Below are positions 1-8,923 of a stretch of DNA of 19,686 bases, one piece after another. Position 1 is the stretch's first letter; every line of letters starts with the position of its first letter. Location of the stretch: positions 1 to 19,686 of the forward strand of contig CANJOX010000013.1 of assembly GCA_947475795.1 (NCBI GenBank), given 5' to 3'. The translations under genes and the position numbers were made by a program. The stretch is from Gemmatimonadota bacterium (GTDB lineage: Bacteria > Gemmatimonadota > Gemmatimonadetes > Gemmatimonadales > Gemmatimonadaceae). The notes under the pieces are model-generated. The model was given only the letters and a program-made list of their open reading frames with translations, was not told the origin of the DNA and ran no database searches.

Positions 1-3000
1 GATAGTCGCGCAGATCGAGCAGCTGCCGCGCATTCATCGTGGCCGACAGACCGAGCGTGGGGCGGAACTCGAGCGTGCTGCTGTTCTGCCAGAAGTGCGT
101 GAGTCCATTCGCCACCTGCCCCGTGTCGGTGGGCGACTCGGCCGCCTTGGTGTACGAGGTGCTGGAGTTGGCGTTGCGGGCGAGCGCGCTGGAGAGCCGG
201 AAGGCCGTGGGCGACCACCGCACGCGTTGTGCCCGGAAGGCGCGGACCGCCTCGCTCTCGCGCAGCCCGCGCGGCAGCAGGCCGACCACGGCATCGACCA
301 CACGCGGCAGCTTCGATTCGCGACGGTCGCCGTTCAGGTTGAGCGACGCCCCCATCACGTACGCGCTGTTCGTGGTTTCCTGAAACGCACTCTGCGACGC
401 CGCTGCCGACCACGTGCCGTTCAGCGCCAAGCCGTTGACGATCGGCGCATACCAGCCGCTCCCCAGCGGTGTCGCGCGGCGCAGGGCGAGCGCGTAGTTC
501 ACGCGCCGGTCGCTGGGATTGCGCAGTCCGTCAATGCCGCTGGCCCGCACGTCGGTGCGGTTGATGAACAGCTGCTGCACGCCGGTGCCCACGTAGTCCA
601 CACTGAACGGCATCACGACACCGAGTCGTGCCGGAAGCATCCGTTCGAGGTGCAGCGTGGTGCCCACACTCATGCCGCTCGTGGTGAGGAACGACGGCGT
701 TTCGTTGAGCTGACGGAAGTTGGGATCGCGGCGGCTCACGTTGAGCCGGAAGTCGGCGAGGTCGCCGGCGTTTACAGCGAGGCCCACCTCACCGGCAAAG
801 CCCACGTCGTCCACCACGTCGGTGAGACGGATGTCGTTCACCCACAACTCGAGCGAATCGTTGTTCATGAGCCCCATGCCGCCGCGCGGCACGCTGTCTA
901 CGCGCACGAAGCCGACCGCCATTTCCTGTACGCCCGCCAGATTGGGCGGCGTGACCGTGGGATCCGCGCTGTACACGATGTAGCCGTCCTGACACACGGC
1001 GTAGCGGCGCACCGCGACCCCGCGCGGCAGCCCGGAGCGACGGATCAGCTCGAGATCGGCGCCCGTACACGCCACCGAGTCGGCCGAGCCCGTGAGGAAA
1101 TTGTTCTCCAGCTGCGCGCGCAGGATCTGGAACTTCTGCAGGTCCACGCGCACTTCCGGTTCCCACGCGCTCAGCCCCGGCCCCGCGTTCACCGGGGTGC
1201 GATACATGTAGAAGTTGTTCTCGTCGCGGCCGATCTTGACGTACCCATTCAGTTCGCCGTTCTGTCCCCAGCCGTTGCCGCGTCCGCGCATCCACAGGCG
1301 CAACGTCTTGTAGCCCATGAAGGTCTTGGTGCCTTCCTGAAACCGAAAGAACGCCTCGGCGCGATCGAACGGCCGGAACTGACGCCCCGGCACACCGGCC
1401 TGCAGCCGCAGCGCCCGTTCGTTCACCTGCACACGATTGTTTTCGTAGCCCGTCTGCCGATTTTCCGGTGCTTCCACCACGCCGGGGGGCGGCGTGTACG
1501 GCACGAGTGACGTGGAGTCGAGGGTGCCGATCACGCTGGCGATCACGTAGCCACCAATCACGCCGGCCGAATCGCCCGCCATGCCGGACAACGGCTCGAC
1601 GCTGCGCTTGAGCCACGGGGCGCCGACCAGCTTGAGGCGCGTGAGCGCCACGCGCACGAAGGCATCGTCGGCGGCGCCCGCGCCCGAGACCATCGTGAGG
1701 CGCAGCGCGCGCACGCGGCGGTCGTTGGGGGTGTTCTGCTCTTCGTCGGGCGCACGCCAGTTGAGGCGCACCTGCACCCAGCAGAGCGAATCGCTCACCA
1801 CGCCGTTCACGGTGGAGTCCTGCTGCTGATAGCATTTGCCCACGCGGGTCCAGTTCCGCGTATCGGCGAGATCGACGATGAATCGCTTGTACTGCTCCTG
1901 ATCGATCGCCGCGCTCGGCATGTTCAGCTGTCCGTCGAGATCGATGTCCTCTTCGTCGAGCCGGTTATTCCGCGCGCCGCAGTTCGCGCGGCTGTCCCCG
2001 AGCACCTGCACGATCTGCACCGCCTGCGTACACACTGCGACACCGTTCTGCGTGGTGCTCACCGGCGTGGCGGCCGTGCGATTCACCACCACGATCGTGT
2101 CGGCCCGGTCGCCCGGGAGTCCCTTGTCGTTCTCGACCGCATTGAAGGCGCGCGAGAACGGGTCGCGCTCCGAGTCGAAGCGGTCGAAGCCGACCAAGCG
2201 TTTGCCGCGATACGTGGTGTCAGCGGGAAGCCCCGCGCGGACCGGCGCGTTGACCGTGAGCGTTTCCGGCGCGAACGCCACGCTGTTCTCGCTGATCTCA
2301 CCGAAGTCGAAGACGAGCGTGGGATTGCGGGCGATCTTGCCGCGCTCCGACTGCACGAGCGCGAAGAACTCGATGTTTTCCGTGCGGGAGAGATCGGCGC
2401 CCGACGGATTGATGACCGTGCGGAGGGACCGCCAGCGACGTCCCGACGGGGTGTTGCCGACGAGGGTGTTGTCACCGATCGTCCACGCGAAGCGTCGCGT
2501 GGCCGTGCCGGGGAGGAAATCGAAGATGCCGCCGGTTTTCAGCGGATACAGCGTCATCCACAGCAGCTGCTCGGGGGACTGCACGCCGTTACCCTGGATG
2601 CGAACCGAGGGATCGATCTGCTGGATGTTGAACTGCACGAAGTTGCCGCCCACGTCGACCCCGTTGTTCTGGTACGCGAGCGTGGCGGCGCGGTTGGGGG
2701 TGAAGGCGGTGCTACCGAAGCGGGGGGCCAGCGTGTTACCCAGCGATGGCCGCGAGCTGAAGTACCAGGCGCCCTCGGAGAGTGAAATCCCCGGGATGGC
2801 GCCCTCTCCTTCGAACGATTCGAGGTAGGCCTGTCCGGCGGCATTGGGCTGGGGTTTGCTCATCGCGAACTCGCCCTGCAGGCTCACGCGCGACGGCGTG
2901 GTCCCCTGCCGGAACGGTAAGCGGGCGAGAGCCGAGGACAGCAGCGGCGCCTCCCACCCCAGATTGGCCGTCATGCCGGCCACGAGCGAGCCCACCGGTT

Positions 3001-5224
3001 CGAAGCCGAGGGGCGGGCGGTTGTAGCCCGAGCGCTGGCTCTGCGAGATCGCCGTGAACGCGATCTGGCCGTTGTCGAGGGGGAATTGCGACGAGAAGCC
3101 GAGGATGGTGGTTGGCGCGGCCGCGAAGAGCGGGTTTTCCTCGTAGCGTACCGACACCTGCCGCGGCGTCGCGAAGAGCGTGTCGGGGCGGTTGAAGGTG
3201 ATCATGCCGAGGTCGTAGTCGATGACGTAATCGACTTCCTTCTGCAGCAGGCGGCCGTCCAGCGCCACACGTTCCGAGTTGGGACGCACCTGAATGGTGC
3301 TCAGCTTGATCGACTGCGAACTGCCGCCGCCTTCCGACTGATAGCTGGCCACCATCCGGTAGATCGCCTGCGGGCGCTGCGCGGAGTACAGGTATTCGTT
3401 GGGATAGCGATACAGCGTGTCGTTGGCCGGGTTGGCCAGGGGCTGGGCGAGTCCTCCGCGGGCGAACGGCTGCACGGAGGGAAAGAACACGAAGTAGTCG
3501 CGGATCAGCTTCTGCTGGCCGCTGCCGCCGGCGAACGAGGCCAGCTGATTGGGATCGTTGGGGCGGGGCCACACGCGATTTTCGACATCGAAGACCGCGG
3601 AGTTGGTGGCCTGCGCGAGCCCGAACATCTGGAGGTACGTGTCGCCCCTTGAGGCATCGATGGGCTTTTCCTGATCGCCGGAGGTGCCGGTGACCAGCTT
3701 CAGCGCGACCGACTGACGCTGCAGATCCTCACCCCCAAGTCGGTATACCGACTTGAGTTCGCGCAGGAAATACGCGCTGTTGGCCGGCTGCAGCTCCGGC
3801 TCCCAGAGCAGGTTGGCCACCTGCGGGTCAGCGGTGAATTCGATGTCCGGGGTGCCGCCGGTGTTCACGTTGCGTCCGGGGCGCCCGTTCACGTTCACCT
3901 CGTAGGCCACCGCGAGCCGTTCGTTGTTCGGGTTGAGCGGGCGCACGAGGGCGATCCAGAGCTGCGACGGATCGACGTAGTAATCCACGTTCTCGCGCAG
4001 CACGTCGTAGATCTGGCGCGACGGATTGCGGGCCCCGCGCACGGAGAACTGCGGACCACGCGGATTCTGGTTGGCCGCGTTGATGAGCTGCCGGTACACA
4101 TAGAGCCGGACGGGGCGCACGGAATCGGGAAGCGAGGCGGCCAGCTGCTGCATCTGCTGGCGGTTGAGCAAATCGATGTTCGGGTAGCCACCGAGGCGGC
4201 GCGGATCGATGGTAAAGAAGAACCGGCGCGTTTCCACCTGGATGTCTTCGATCACGCGATCGACCTGCTGCTGCGACTTTTCACCGATCGTGAAGACGTT
4301 GTCCTTGGAGACGTTGCCCTTTTGTTGTGCGACGATGGAGGTGAAGCGCATCGGGCCGATTTGTCCGGTGGCCTGCACGCCGTAGTTGCCCGACGGGATG
4401 CCCGACGTGAGGAAGCGCGACGGCGGCGGCTGGAAGGTGACGTTGCCGACTTCGAGCGTCTGCAGCGCTTCGTCGGACTTGCCCTGGTAGCGCACCGAGA
4501 TGTTGTTCGAGGCGTCGAACTCGCGCTGCGAGTCGTAGTCGACATTGACGAACACGCGGTCGGCGACGACGCCGCCGGTGCGCACGTTGAACTGGAAGTC
4601 GAAGGCCGGCTGAAAAATGCCGAAGCAGTTGTTGCCAAGAATCGTGAGCTGGGCGGTGGTGCAGCGCTCGTTGCGGCTGCGCTGGACCTTCGATTCGAGG
4701 CGGGCGTTGAGCGAGATGCCCAGATCGCCGATGTCGCCGAGCAGGTCGGTGGCCAGCTGGGTGGCGGCATCGGCGCCCGGCCGGAGCTGGGGCGCGAGTG
4801 GCACGAGGGCCCCCGGGGTCGGCCCGCTGTCCGGGCGCACCGCCACCGTGGGCGCCGCCGCGGGGACGGCGAAGCCACGCGCCACCGTTTGCCGCCAGCG
4901 GGTGCCGATGCGCTGCGTGTGACGGGCACGCGCCAGCCGGACCGCGCGGTCGGCCAACCAGACCGGATCGGGGCGCAGCGCCGTCGCCGCACCGAACGGC
5001 CCGAGGATGGGGGGGACCTTGAGCCACACCGAATCAACGGCCAGACGCGCCCCTGCGGGCACCGCGGCCGACCGGGGCGCTCCAGACTGCGCCGCCGCCG
5101 GCACCGAGAACAGCGCAGCCGCCACAACGGCCGCCGCGGCGACCAGCGGCGCCCGCGGCGGCGCAACCGCGAGCCCCCCCCTGAACGCGTCGGGAAATGC
5201 CCATGTCTGGAGCAGCCTGCGCAC
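1..5224 (-). CDS. sprA: SprA-like outer-membrane translocon protein of the type IX secretion system (3' end outside window)
   Basis: One minus-strand frame stays open from about 5224 to the left edge, giving at least 1741 residues with no stop. SprA is a giant outer-membrane beta barrel that forms the type IX secretion channel; known members are about 2400 aa, so roughly the last quarter is probably missing here. The N-terminus has a signal peptide (hydrophobic run around residues 26-44, ending SVPAAAQS). Stretches resembling SprA N-terminal repeats follow, including RVIEDIQVETRRFFFTIDP at about 323-341, and then long beta-rich segments. GTG at 5224 is chosen because GGAG lies four bases upstream and the signal peptide follows at reasonable distance. 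An in-frame GTG at 5293 would add 23 residues. The gene is divergent from the lptF operon. Family assignment rests on recognised sequence character, not a database search. Long plus-strand ORFs opposite it are shadows. Confidence 0.85.
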   Translation of the reverse strand, partial: MRRLLQTWAFPDAFRGGLAVAPPRAPLVAAAAVVAAALFSVPAAAQSGAPRSAAVPAGARLAVDSVWLKVPPILGPFGAATALRPDPVWLADRAVRLARARHTQRIGTRWRQTVARGFAVPAAAPTVAVRPDSGPTPGALVPLAPQLRPGADAATQLATDLLGDIGDLGISLNARLESKVQRSRNERCTTAQLTILGNNCFGIFQPAFDFQFNVRTGGVVADRVFVNVDYDSQREFDASNNISVRYQGKSDEALQTLEVGNVTFQPPPSRFLTSGIPSGNYGVQATGQIGPMRFTSIVAQQKGNVSKDNVFTIGEKSQQQVDRVIEDIQVETRRFFFTIDPRRLGGYPNIDLLNRQQMQQLAASLPDSVRPVRLYVYRQLINAANQNPRGPQFSVRGARNPSRQIYDVLRENVDYYVDPSQLWIALVRPLNPNNERLAVAYEVNVNGRPGRNVNTGGTPDIEFTADPQVANLLWEPELQPANSAYFLRELKSVYRLGGEDLQRQSVALKLVTGTSGDQEKPIDASRGDTYLQMFGLAQATNSAVFDVENRVWPRPNDPNQLASFAGGSGQQKLIRDYFVFFPSVQPFARGGLAQPLANPANDTLYRYPNEYLYSAQRPQAIYRMVASYQSEGGGSSQSIKLSTIQVRPNSERVALDGRLLQKEVDYVIDYDLGMITFNRPDTLFATPRQVSVRYEENPLFAAAPTTILGFSSQFPLDNGQIAFTAISQSQRSGYNRPPLGFEPVGSLVAGMTANLGWEAPLLSSALARLPFRQGTTPSRVSLQGEFAMSKPQPNAAGQAYLESFEGEGAIPGISLSEGAWYFSSRPSLGNTLAPRFGSTAFTPNRAATLAYQNNGVDVGGNFVQFNIQQIDPSVRIQGNGVQSPEQLLWMTLYPLKTGGIFDFLPGTATRRFAWTIGDNTLVGNTPSGRRWRSLRTVINPSGADLSRTENIEFFALVQSERGKIARNPTLVFDFGEISENSVAFAPETLTVNAPVRAGLPADTTYRGKRLVGFDRFDSERDPFSRAFNAVENDKGLPGDRADTIVVVNRTAATPVSTTQNGVAVCTQAVQIVQVLGDSRANCGARNNRLDEEDIDLDGQLNMPSAAIDQEQYKRFIVDLADTRNWTRVGKCYQQQDSTVNGVVSDSLCWVQVRLNWRAPDEEQNTPNDRRVRALRLTMVSGAGAADDAFVRVALTRLKLVGAPWLKRSVEPLSGMAGDSAGVIGGYVIASVIGTLDSTSLVPYTPPPGVVEAPENRQTGYENNRVQVNERALRLQAGVPGRQFRPFDRAEAFFRFQEGTKTFMGYKTLRLWMRGRGNGWGQNGELNGYVKIGRDENNFYMYRTPVNAGPGLSAWEPEVRVDLQKFQILRAQLENNFLTGSADSVACTGADLELIRRSGLPRGVAVRRYAVCQDGYIVYSADPTVTPPNLAGVQEMAVGFVRVDSVPRGGMGLMNNDSLELWVNDIRLTDVVDDVGFAGEVGLAVNAGDLADFRLNVSRRDPNFRQLNETPSFLTTSGMSVGTTLHLERMLPARLGVVMPFSVDYVGTGVQQLFINRTDVRASGIDGLRNPSDRRVNYALALRRATPLGSGWYAPIVNGLALNGTWSAAASQSAFQETTNSAYVMGASLNLNGDRRESKLPRVVDAVVGLLPRGLRESEAVRAFRAQRVRWSPTAFRLSSALARNANSSTSYTKAAESPTDTGQVANGLTHFWQNSSTLEFRPTLGLSATMNARQLLDLRDY

Positions 5225-5298
5225 CGAACTCCGGTCGTGGGGTAGCAGCGGCCGGGTCAGAGGTCGCCGTACGGTCTGGAACGCCGGGCGCACAAATG

Positions 5299-5328
5299 TC
5301 GACTCTCTGTCGCTGCGCCCTTGATAAT
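5299..5328 (+). promoter_or_regulatory. Candidate sigma70-type promoter for the lptF operon
   Basis: TCGACT at 5299-5304 matches the -35 consensus at four of six positions. It is followed, after 18 bases, by GATAAT at 5323-5328, which matches the -10 consensus at five of six. The predicted start would leave a leader of about 20 bases before the GTG at 5356, with AGGA at 5343-5346 as ribosome binding site nine bases upstream of the start. The segment is shared with the divergent sprA-like gene, whose own promoter I could not identify. Confidence 0.4.
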
Positions 5329-5355
5329 GCGGGTGGTCACCTAGGAATTTACGTC

Positions 5356-7026
5356 GTGAAGCTTGTTACCCGCTATGTCGTGCGCGAGCACGTCGGACCC
5401 CTCCTGTTCGCGCTGACCGCGCTGACGTCGCTGCTCATGCTGCAGTACGTCGCGCGCCAGCTGGCGAACCTGGCTGGCAAGGGACTCCCCTGGTCGGCCA
5501 TCGCGAAGTTCTTCGTGCTGTCGCTGCCGTTCACCGTCGCCATGACGATGCCGATGGCGGTGCTGGTCTCGACGCTCTTTACTTTCGGCCGCATGGCCGC
5601 CGAACACGAGATCACCGCCTTCAAGGCGAGTGGCGTGCGTGTCCGCTCGCTGATGGCGCCTGTCCTGGTGTGCGCCATGCTGTTGTCACTGGCGATGGTG
5701 GCGTTCAACGACCAGGTGCTGCCGCGCGCCAATCACGAGCTGCGGATCCTGCAGAGCGACATCGCGAAGACCAAGCCCACGCTGGCGCTGCGCGATCAGG
5801 CGATGAATGCGATCACCGACCAGTTCTTCCTGCGCGTCGCGCGGAGCGATGCCACGACGAACAAGCTGTACGATGTCGTGATCTATGACCTCACCAAGGG
5901 GCTCGAGCGCAAGACGATCTATGCCGACAGCGGCGTGATTGCGCTGTCCTCGAACGGTGAGGATCTGCTGATCCGCCTGTTCCACGGCTACTCGCAGGAA
6001 TTCGTGCGGGGCGATGCGAAGCGACTGCAGCGCAGCTTCTTCACGGATCAGACCGTGAAGCAGAGTGGCATCACGCGCGGCTTCGAGTCCACCCGGAACG
6101 ATGACTTCCGCAGCGACCGCGAGATGACGGTGTGTGAAATGCACCGCCGCTACGCCGCGGACGCCTTTGAATTCAAACGGGTGCGGCAGGAGTACATCAT
6201 GTACGCCAGCCGTTTGGTCGCCCCCGGCACCAAAACCCTGCGGGCCCCGCGCGACCGTCCGGCGCAGGAAGGATTGGCGCGCTTCTACTGTGTCACGCTG
6301 CCATCGCTGTTCCTCCCGAAGCGGGCCGCAGCCCAGCCGCCCGTGCCACCCATCGGGACGCAGCCGCCGGTGCCGCCGATCGGGACGCAGGCACCGGTGC
6401 CGCCGATCGGGACGCAGGCACCGGTGCCGCCCATCTCGGACACCGTGCGCGCGCCGGCGGTGGGACCAGCCGGGGCGGATTCGGCGCGGGATTCGGCCAG
6501 CACCGTGGTACCGCCGATCTCCCTGCCGGCTCCGGTGAGCGCGACCGTCGATTCCCTGAGCGTCTACCGTGGGGCGATGAACGCCGCCGAGGCGCAGCTG
6601 GGCCCCGCCCGTGAAGGGCTGGACAGTCTCACCGTGGAAATTCACAAGAAGTTTGCGCTGTCGTTCGCCTGCCTAGTGTTCGTGCTGTTCGGGCCGCCGA
6701 TCGCGCTGCGGTTCCCGCGTGGCGGGGTCGGCGTCACGATCGGCGTGAGCATCGGCGTGTTCGGCCTGTACTACATCTGCCTCATGGGCGGCGAGGCACT
6801 GGCTGACAAGGGGATCGTGATGCCGTCGATCGCGATGTGGATCGCCAACGCGATCTTCACGGCGGCCGGGATCATCTTGTTGTGGCGGGTGGAGTCCACC
6901 ACGGATACCTCACGCGGTGGTGGCCTCCGTGACTGGTGGGCCGACCGCGGCGCTCGCCGCACCTTGGCGGCACAGATGAAGGCCGAGCAGGCTGCCCGCA
7001 CCGCGGCCGCGGCGGTGGGTGCGTGA
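5356..7026 (+). CDS. lptF: LptF-type lipopolysaccharide export permease with a Pro-rich repeat insertion
   Basis: This is an inner-membrane permease of the YjgP/YjgQ family, which with LptG and the LptB ATPase extracts LPS from the inner membrane for transport across the periplasm. The 556-aa product shows three N-terminal membrane segments (about residues 13-35, 52-78 and 98-118), the conserved stretch AFKASGVRVRSLMAPVL, and FNDQVLPRANH leading into the periplasmic domain. Three C-terminal membrane segments begin after EIHKKFALSFACLVFVLFG near residue 430. The usual length is about 360 aa. The excess is a Pro/Ala/Ser-rich region at roughly 315-425 that includes a 27-bp tandem repeat. The GTG start has AGGA nine bases upstream; upstream in-frame codons run into the divergent region and are unlikely to be translated. 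The stop overlaps the lptG start by four bases (GTGA). Confidence 0.9.
   Translation: MKLVTRYVVREHVGPLLFALTALTSLLMLQYVARQLANLAGKGLPWSAIAKFFVLSLPFTVAMTMPMAVLVSTLFTFGRMAAEHEITAFKASGVRVRSLMAPVLVCAMLLSLAMVAFNDQVLPRANHELRILQSDIAKTKPTLALRDQAMNAITDQFFLRVARSDATTNKLYDVVIYDLTKGLERKTIYADSGVIALSSNGEDLLIRLFHGYSQEFVRGDAKRLQRSFFTDQTVKQSGITRGFESTRNDDFRSDREMTVCEMHRRYAADAFEFKRVRQEYIMYASRLVAPGTKTLRAPRDRPAQEGLARFYCVTLPSLFLPKRAAAQPPVPPIGTQPPVPPIGTQAPVPPIGTQAPVPPISDTVRAPAVGPAGADSARDSASTVVPPISLPAPVSATVDSLSVYRGAMNAAEAQLGPAREGLDSLTVEIHKKFALSFACLVFVLFGPPIALRFPRGGVGVTIGVSIGVFGLYYICLMGGEALADKGIVMPSIAMWIANAIFTAAGIILLWRVESTTDTSRGGGLRDWWADRGARRTLAAQMKAEQAARTAAAAVGA
6334..6441 (+). repeat. 27-bp tandem repeat inside lptF, four units
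   Basis: Units at 6334-6360, 6361-6387, 6388-6414 and 6415-6441 encode the nine-residue unit Q-P/A-P-V-P-P-I-G-T. The fourth ends in ISD instead of IGT. Units 2 and 3 are nearly identical at the DNA level, which suggests recent slippage. The repeat covers residues 327-362 of LptF, between the periplasmic domain and the fourth membrane segment. Confidence 0.95.
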
Positions 7027-8108
7027 GCCGTCGCTTCATCACCCCGCTCGACCGCTACGTCGCCGCCGAGTTCGCGCGCATCTTCACGGTCACCACGCTC
7101 GGGTTCCCCGTGCTGGTGTTCGTGATCGATCTGGTCGACAACCTCCGCAAGTACACGGAGCGCAAACTCGAGCTGAAGGCCGTGGCGCTCAGCTACCTGT
7201 ACTGGATTCCCGACACGCTGTTCATGGTGCTCCCCGCCGCGGTGCTCTTCGCCACGGTCTTCTCCATCGGCACCTTTACGCGCTATTCGGAAATCACCGC
7301 CGCCAAAGCGTCGGGGATCAGCTTCTACCGGTTCATCGCCCCGATCCTGTTCATGGCGCTCATCGCGGTGGGGATCGACCTCGCGTTCGCCGAGATTGCG
7401 CCACCGGCCAACGCCGAGCGGCTCAAGCTGCTGGCAGGCAAGGGGCAGGATCGCGACAACAACCGCTACAACTTCGCGTTCGCCAGTGAGACCGGCCGCG
7501 TGTACCGGATCTACACGCTCGATGTGCGTGAGTCCTTCGTCGAGAGCATTGAGCTCGAAGAGCGTGGCTCGTCGAAGCAGCCGGGGTTGCTGATCGCGGC
7601 CAAGTCCGGTGCGTGGCGCCCCACCCGCGGCTGGGTGCTCAAGTCCGGGCTCATGCACGTCGTGCCGAACGACAGCACGGATCGCGCCGTAGTCTTTGAC
7701 TCGCTCATCGACCGGCGGTTTACGGAGCGTCCGCAGGATCTGCAGGCCACGGAACGGCAGCCCAGCGAGATGAACTTCGCCGACCTCACCCGTTTCATTC
7801 AGGCGCTCGAGCGTTCGGGGGCCGACGTGAATCTCCTCAAGGTGGAACGGATGCTGAAGCTGGCCATCCCGGTCACCTGTCTCATCATCGCCCTGTTCGG
7901 CGCGCCGCTGGCCACCAGTTCGCAGCGCGGCGGCGCGGCTTACGGCATCGCGATCAGCCTCGCGACGACTATTCTCTTTCTCGTGCTCATTCAATTGACG
8001 AAGGCGATCGGCGGTAAGGGGCTCATGCCCCCGGACCTGGCAGCGTGGGTGCCCAACGTGGCCTGTGGGCTGTTCGCCCTCGTGCTGCTCGCGCGGGTGC
8101 GCACCTGA
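7023..8108 (+). CDS. lptG: LptG-type lipopolysaccharide export permease
   Basis: This is the second YjgP/YjgQ permease and the presumed partner of LptF in the LptB2FG complex. At 361 aa it has the standard family length, unlike its enlarged neighbour. The N-terminus (RRFITPLDRYVAAEFARIF) leads into a first membrane segment. The conserved YSEITAAKASGISFYRFIAPIL follows the second segment, and the C-terminal half has three membrane segments starting at LAIPVTCLIIALFGAPLATSS. GTG at 7023 is chosen because it overlaps the lptF stop as GTGA and removes an upstream extension lying wholly inside lptF. Its stop overlaps the mlaE ATG by one base (TGATG). This tight spacing points to translational coupling and co-transcription. 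Which of the two permeases is F and which is G is assigned by gene order, not by distinguishing residues. Confidence 0.9.
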   Translation: MSRRFITPLDRYVAAEFARIFTVTTLGFPVLVFVIDLVDNLRKYTERKLELKAVALSYLYWIPDTLFMVLPAAVLFATVFSIGTFTRYSEITAAKASGISFYRFIAPILFMALIAVGIDLAFAEIAPPANAERLKLLAGKGQDRDNNRYNFAFASETGRVYRIYTLDVRESFVESIELEERGSSKQPGLLIAAKSGAWRPTRGWVLKSGLMHVVPNDSTDRAVVFDSLIDRRFTERPQDLQATERQPSEMNFADLTRFIQALERSGADVNLLKVERMLKLAIPVTCLIIALFGAPLATSSQRGGAAYGIAISLATTILFLVLIQLTKAIGGKGLMPPDLAAWVPNVACGLFALVLLARVRT

Positions 8109-8902
8109 TGCTCGGCGCGGGTGGACTCCTCCGTCTGGCCGACCGCCGCCTTGGCGGTGTACTGCGCGCCCTCGGCCGGCGGGCGTATTTCGCGCGTGAC
8201 ATCGTGCGTGGCTTCCGCGATCCGGAAACGTGGTTTCCGGAGATGGTGCGCCAGATGCGGACGATTGGTGTGGAATCGGTCCCCCTCACCGTGATCGTGG
8301 CGGCGTTTCTGGGGGGCGTGACCGCGTTCCAGACGCGCTATCAGCTATTTCCCGGTGTGCAGCTGTCGGTGGTCGGCCTGATCACGCGGCAAAGCATCGT
8401 CCTCGAACTCGGGCCACTGCTCACGGCCCTCGTGCTCACCGGGCGCGTGGGCGCGCGGATGACGGCGGAGATCGGCACGATGCGCGTCACGGAGCAGATC
8501 GACGCCCTCGAAACGCTGTCGTTCGATCCGGTGGCCTACCTCGCCCTGCCGCGGTTTCTCGCCGGCATCGTGATGTTGCCGGCGCTGGTCATCCTGGCCA
8601 ACGCCACCGCTATTGCCAGCGCGTGGGCCATTCTGATCACCGCCACCGACGTCCGCACCGATGACTTCGTGGCTGGGCTCCGACTGGCCTTCACGGCCTT
8701 CCAGGTGGTGTACTCCCTCATCAAGGCGTTCCTCTTCGGCGCGGCGATCTCGTTCGTCTGCGCGTACGAAGGCTATGTGACCGAAGCGGGCGCGGAGGGC
8801 GTGGGACGCTCCACGGCGCTCGCGGTCGTGATCGCCTCGGTGTGCATTCTGGTGCTCGATGCCCTCGTGGCAGCTGTCCTTGCTCCCTTCATTCAGGCCT
8901 GA
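8108..8902 (+). CDS. mlaE: MlaE-family phospholipid ABC transporter permease
   Basis: This is the inner-membrane permease of an MCE-type lipid transporter, which in the Mla system moves phospholipids between inner and outer membrane. The 264-aa length is standard. The conserved central motif is clear: ELGPLLTALVLTGRVGARM followed by TAEIGTMRVTEQIDALETL, about residues 100-138. Hydrophobic segments lie on both sides, and the family-typical FLFGAAISFVCAYEGY is near the C-terminus. ATG at 8108 overlaps the lptG stop, and the frame upstream of it lies inside lptG. The MCE protein gene begins 21 bases downstream. The ATPase subunit MlaF, commonly encoded beside the permease, is absent here and must be encoded elsewhere if the transporter works in the usual way. 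Confidence 0.92.
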   Translation: MLGAGGLLRLADRRLGGVLRALGRRAYFARDIVRGFRDPETWFPEMVRQMRTIGVESVPLTVIVAAFLGGVTAFQTRYQLFPGVQLSVVGLITRQSIVLELGPLLTALVLTGRVGARMTAEIGTMRVTEQIDALETLSFDPVAYLALPRFLAGIVMLPALVILANATAIASAWAILITATDVRTDDFVAGLRLAFTAFQVVYSLIKAFLFGAAISFVCAYEGYVTEAGAEGVGRSTALAVVIASVCILVLDALVAAVLAPFIQA

Positions 8903-8923
8903 CGGCCTGTTTCTCTTTCATAC

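Noticed and set aside
95..1510. Long plus-strand ORF of 471 codons at the left end
   Set aside because: It is antisense to the sprA-like frame, which is open and coherent throughout. The translation is Arg/His-rich without recognisable domains, as expected of a GC-rich shadow.
4252..5166. Minus-strand ORF of 304 codons, rich in Arg and Ser
   Set aside because: It is a different frame of the same strand as the sprA-like gene. The real frame carries the signal peptide and SprA-type segments, while this one is low complexity.
5197..5355. N-terminal extension of lptF back to the ATG at 5197
   Set aside because: It would overlap the sprA-like 5' end and adds 53 residues unlike any LptF N-terminus. 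GTG at 5356 with AGGA upstream begins right at the conserved first segment.
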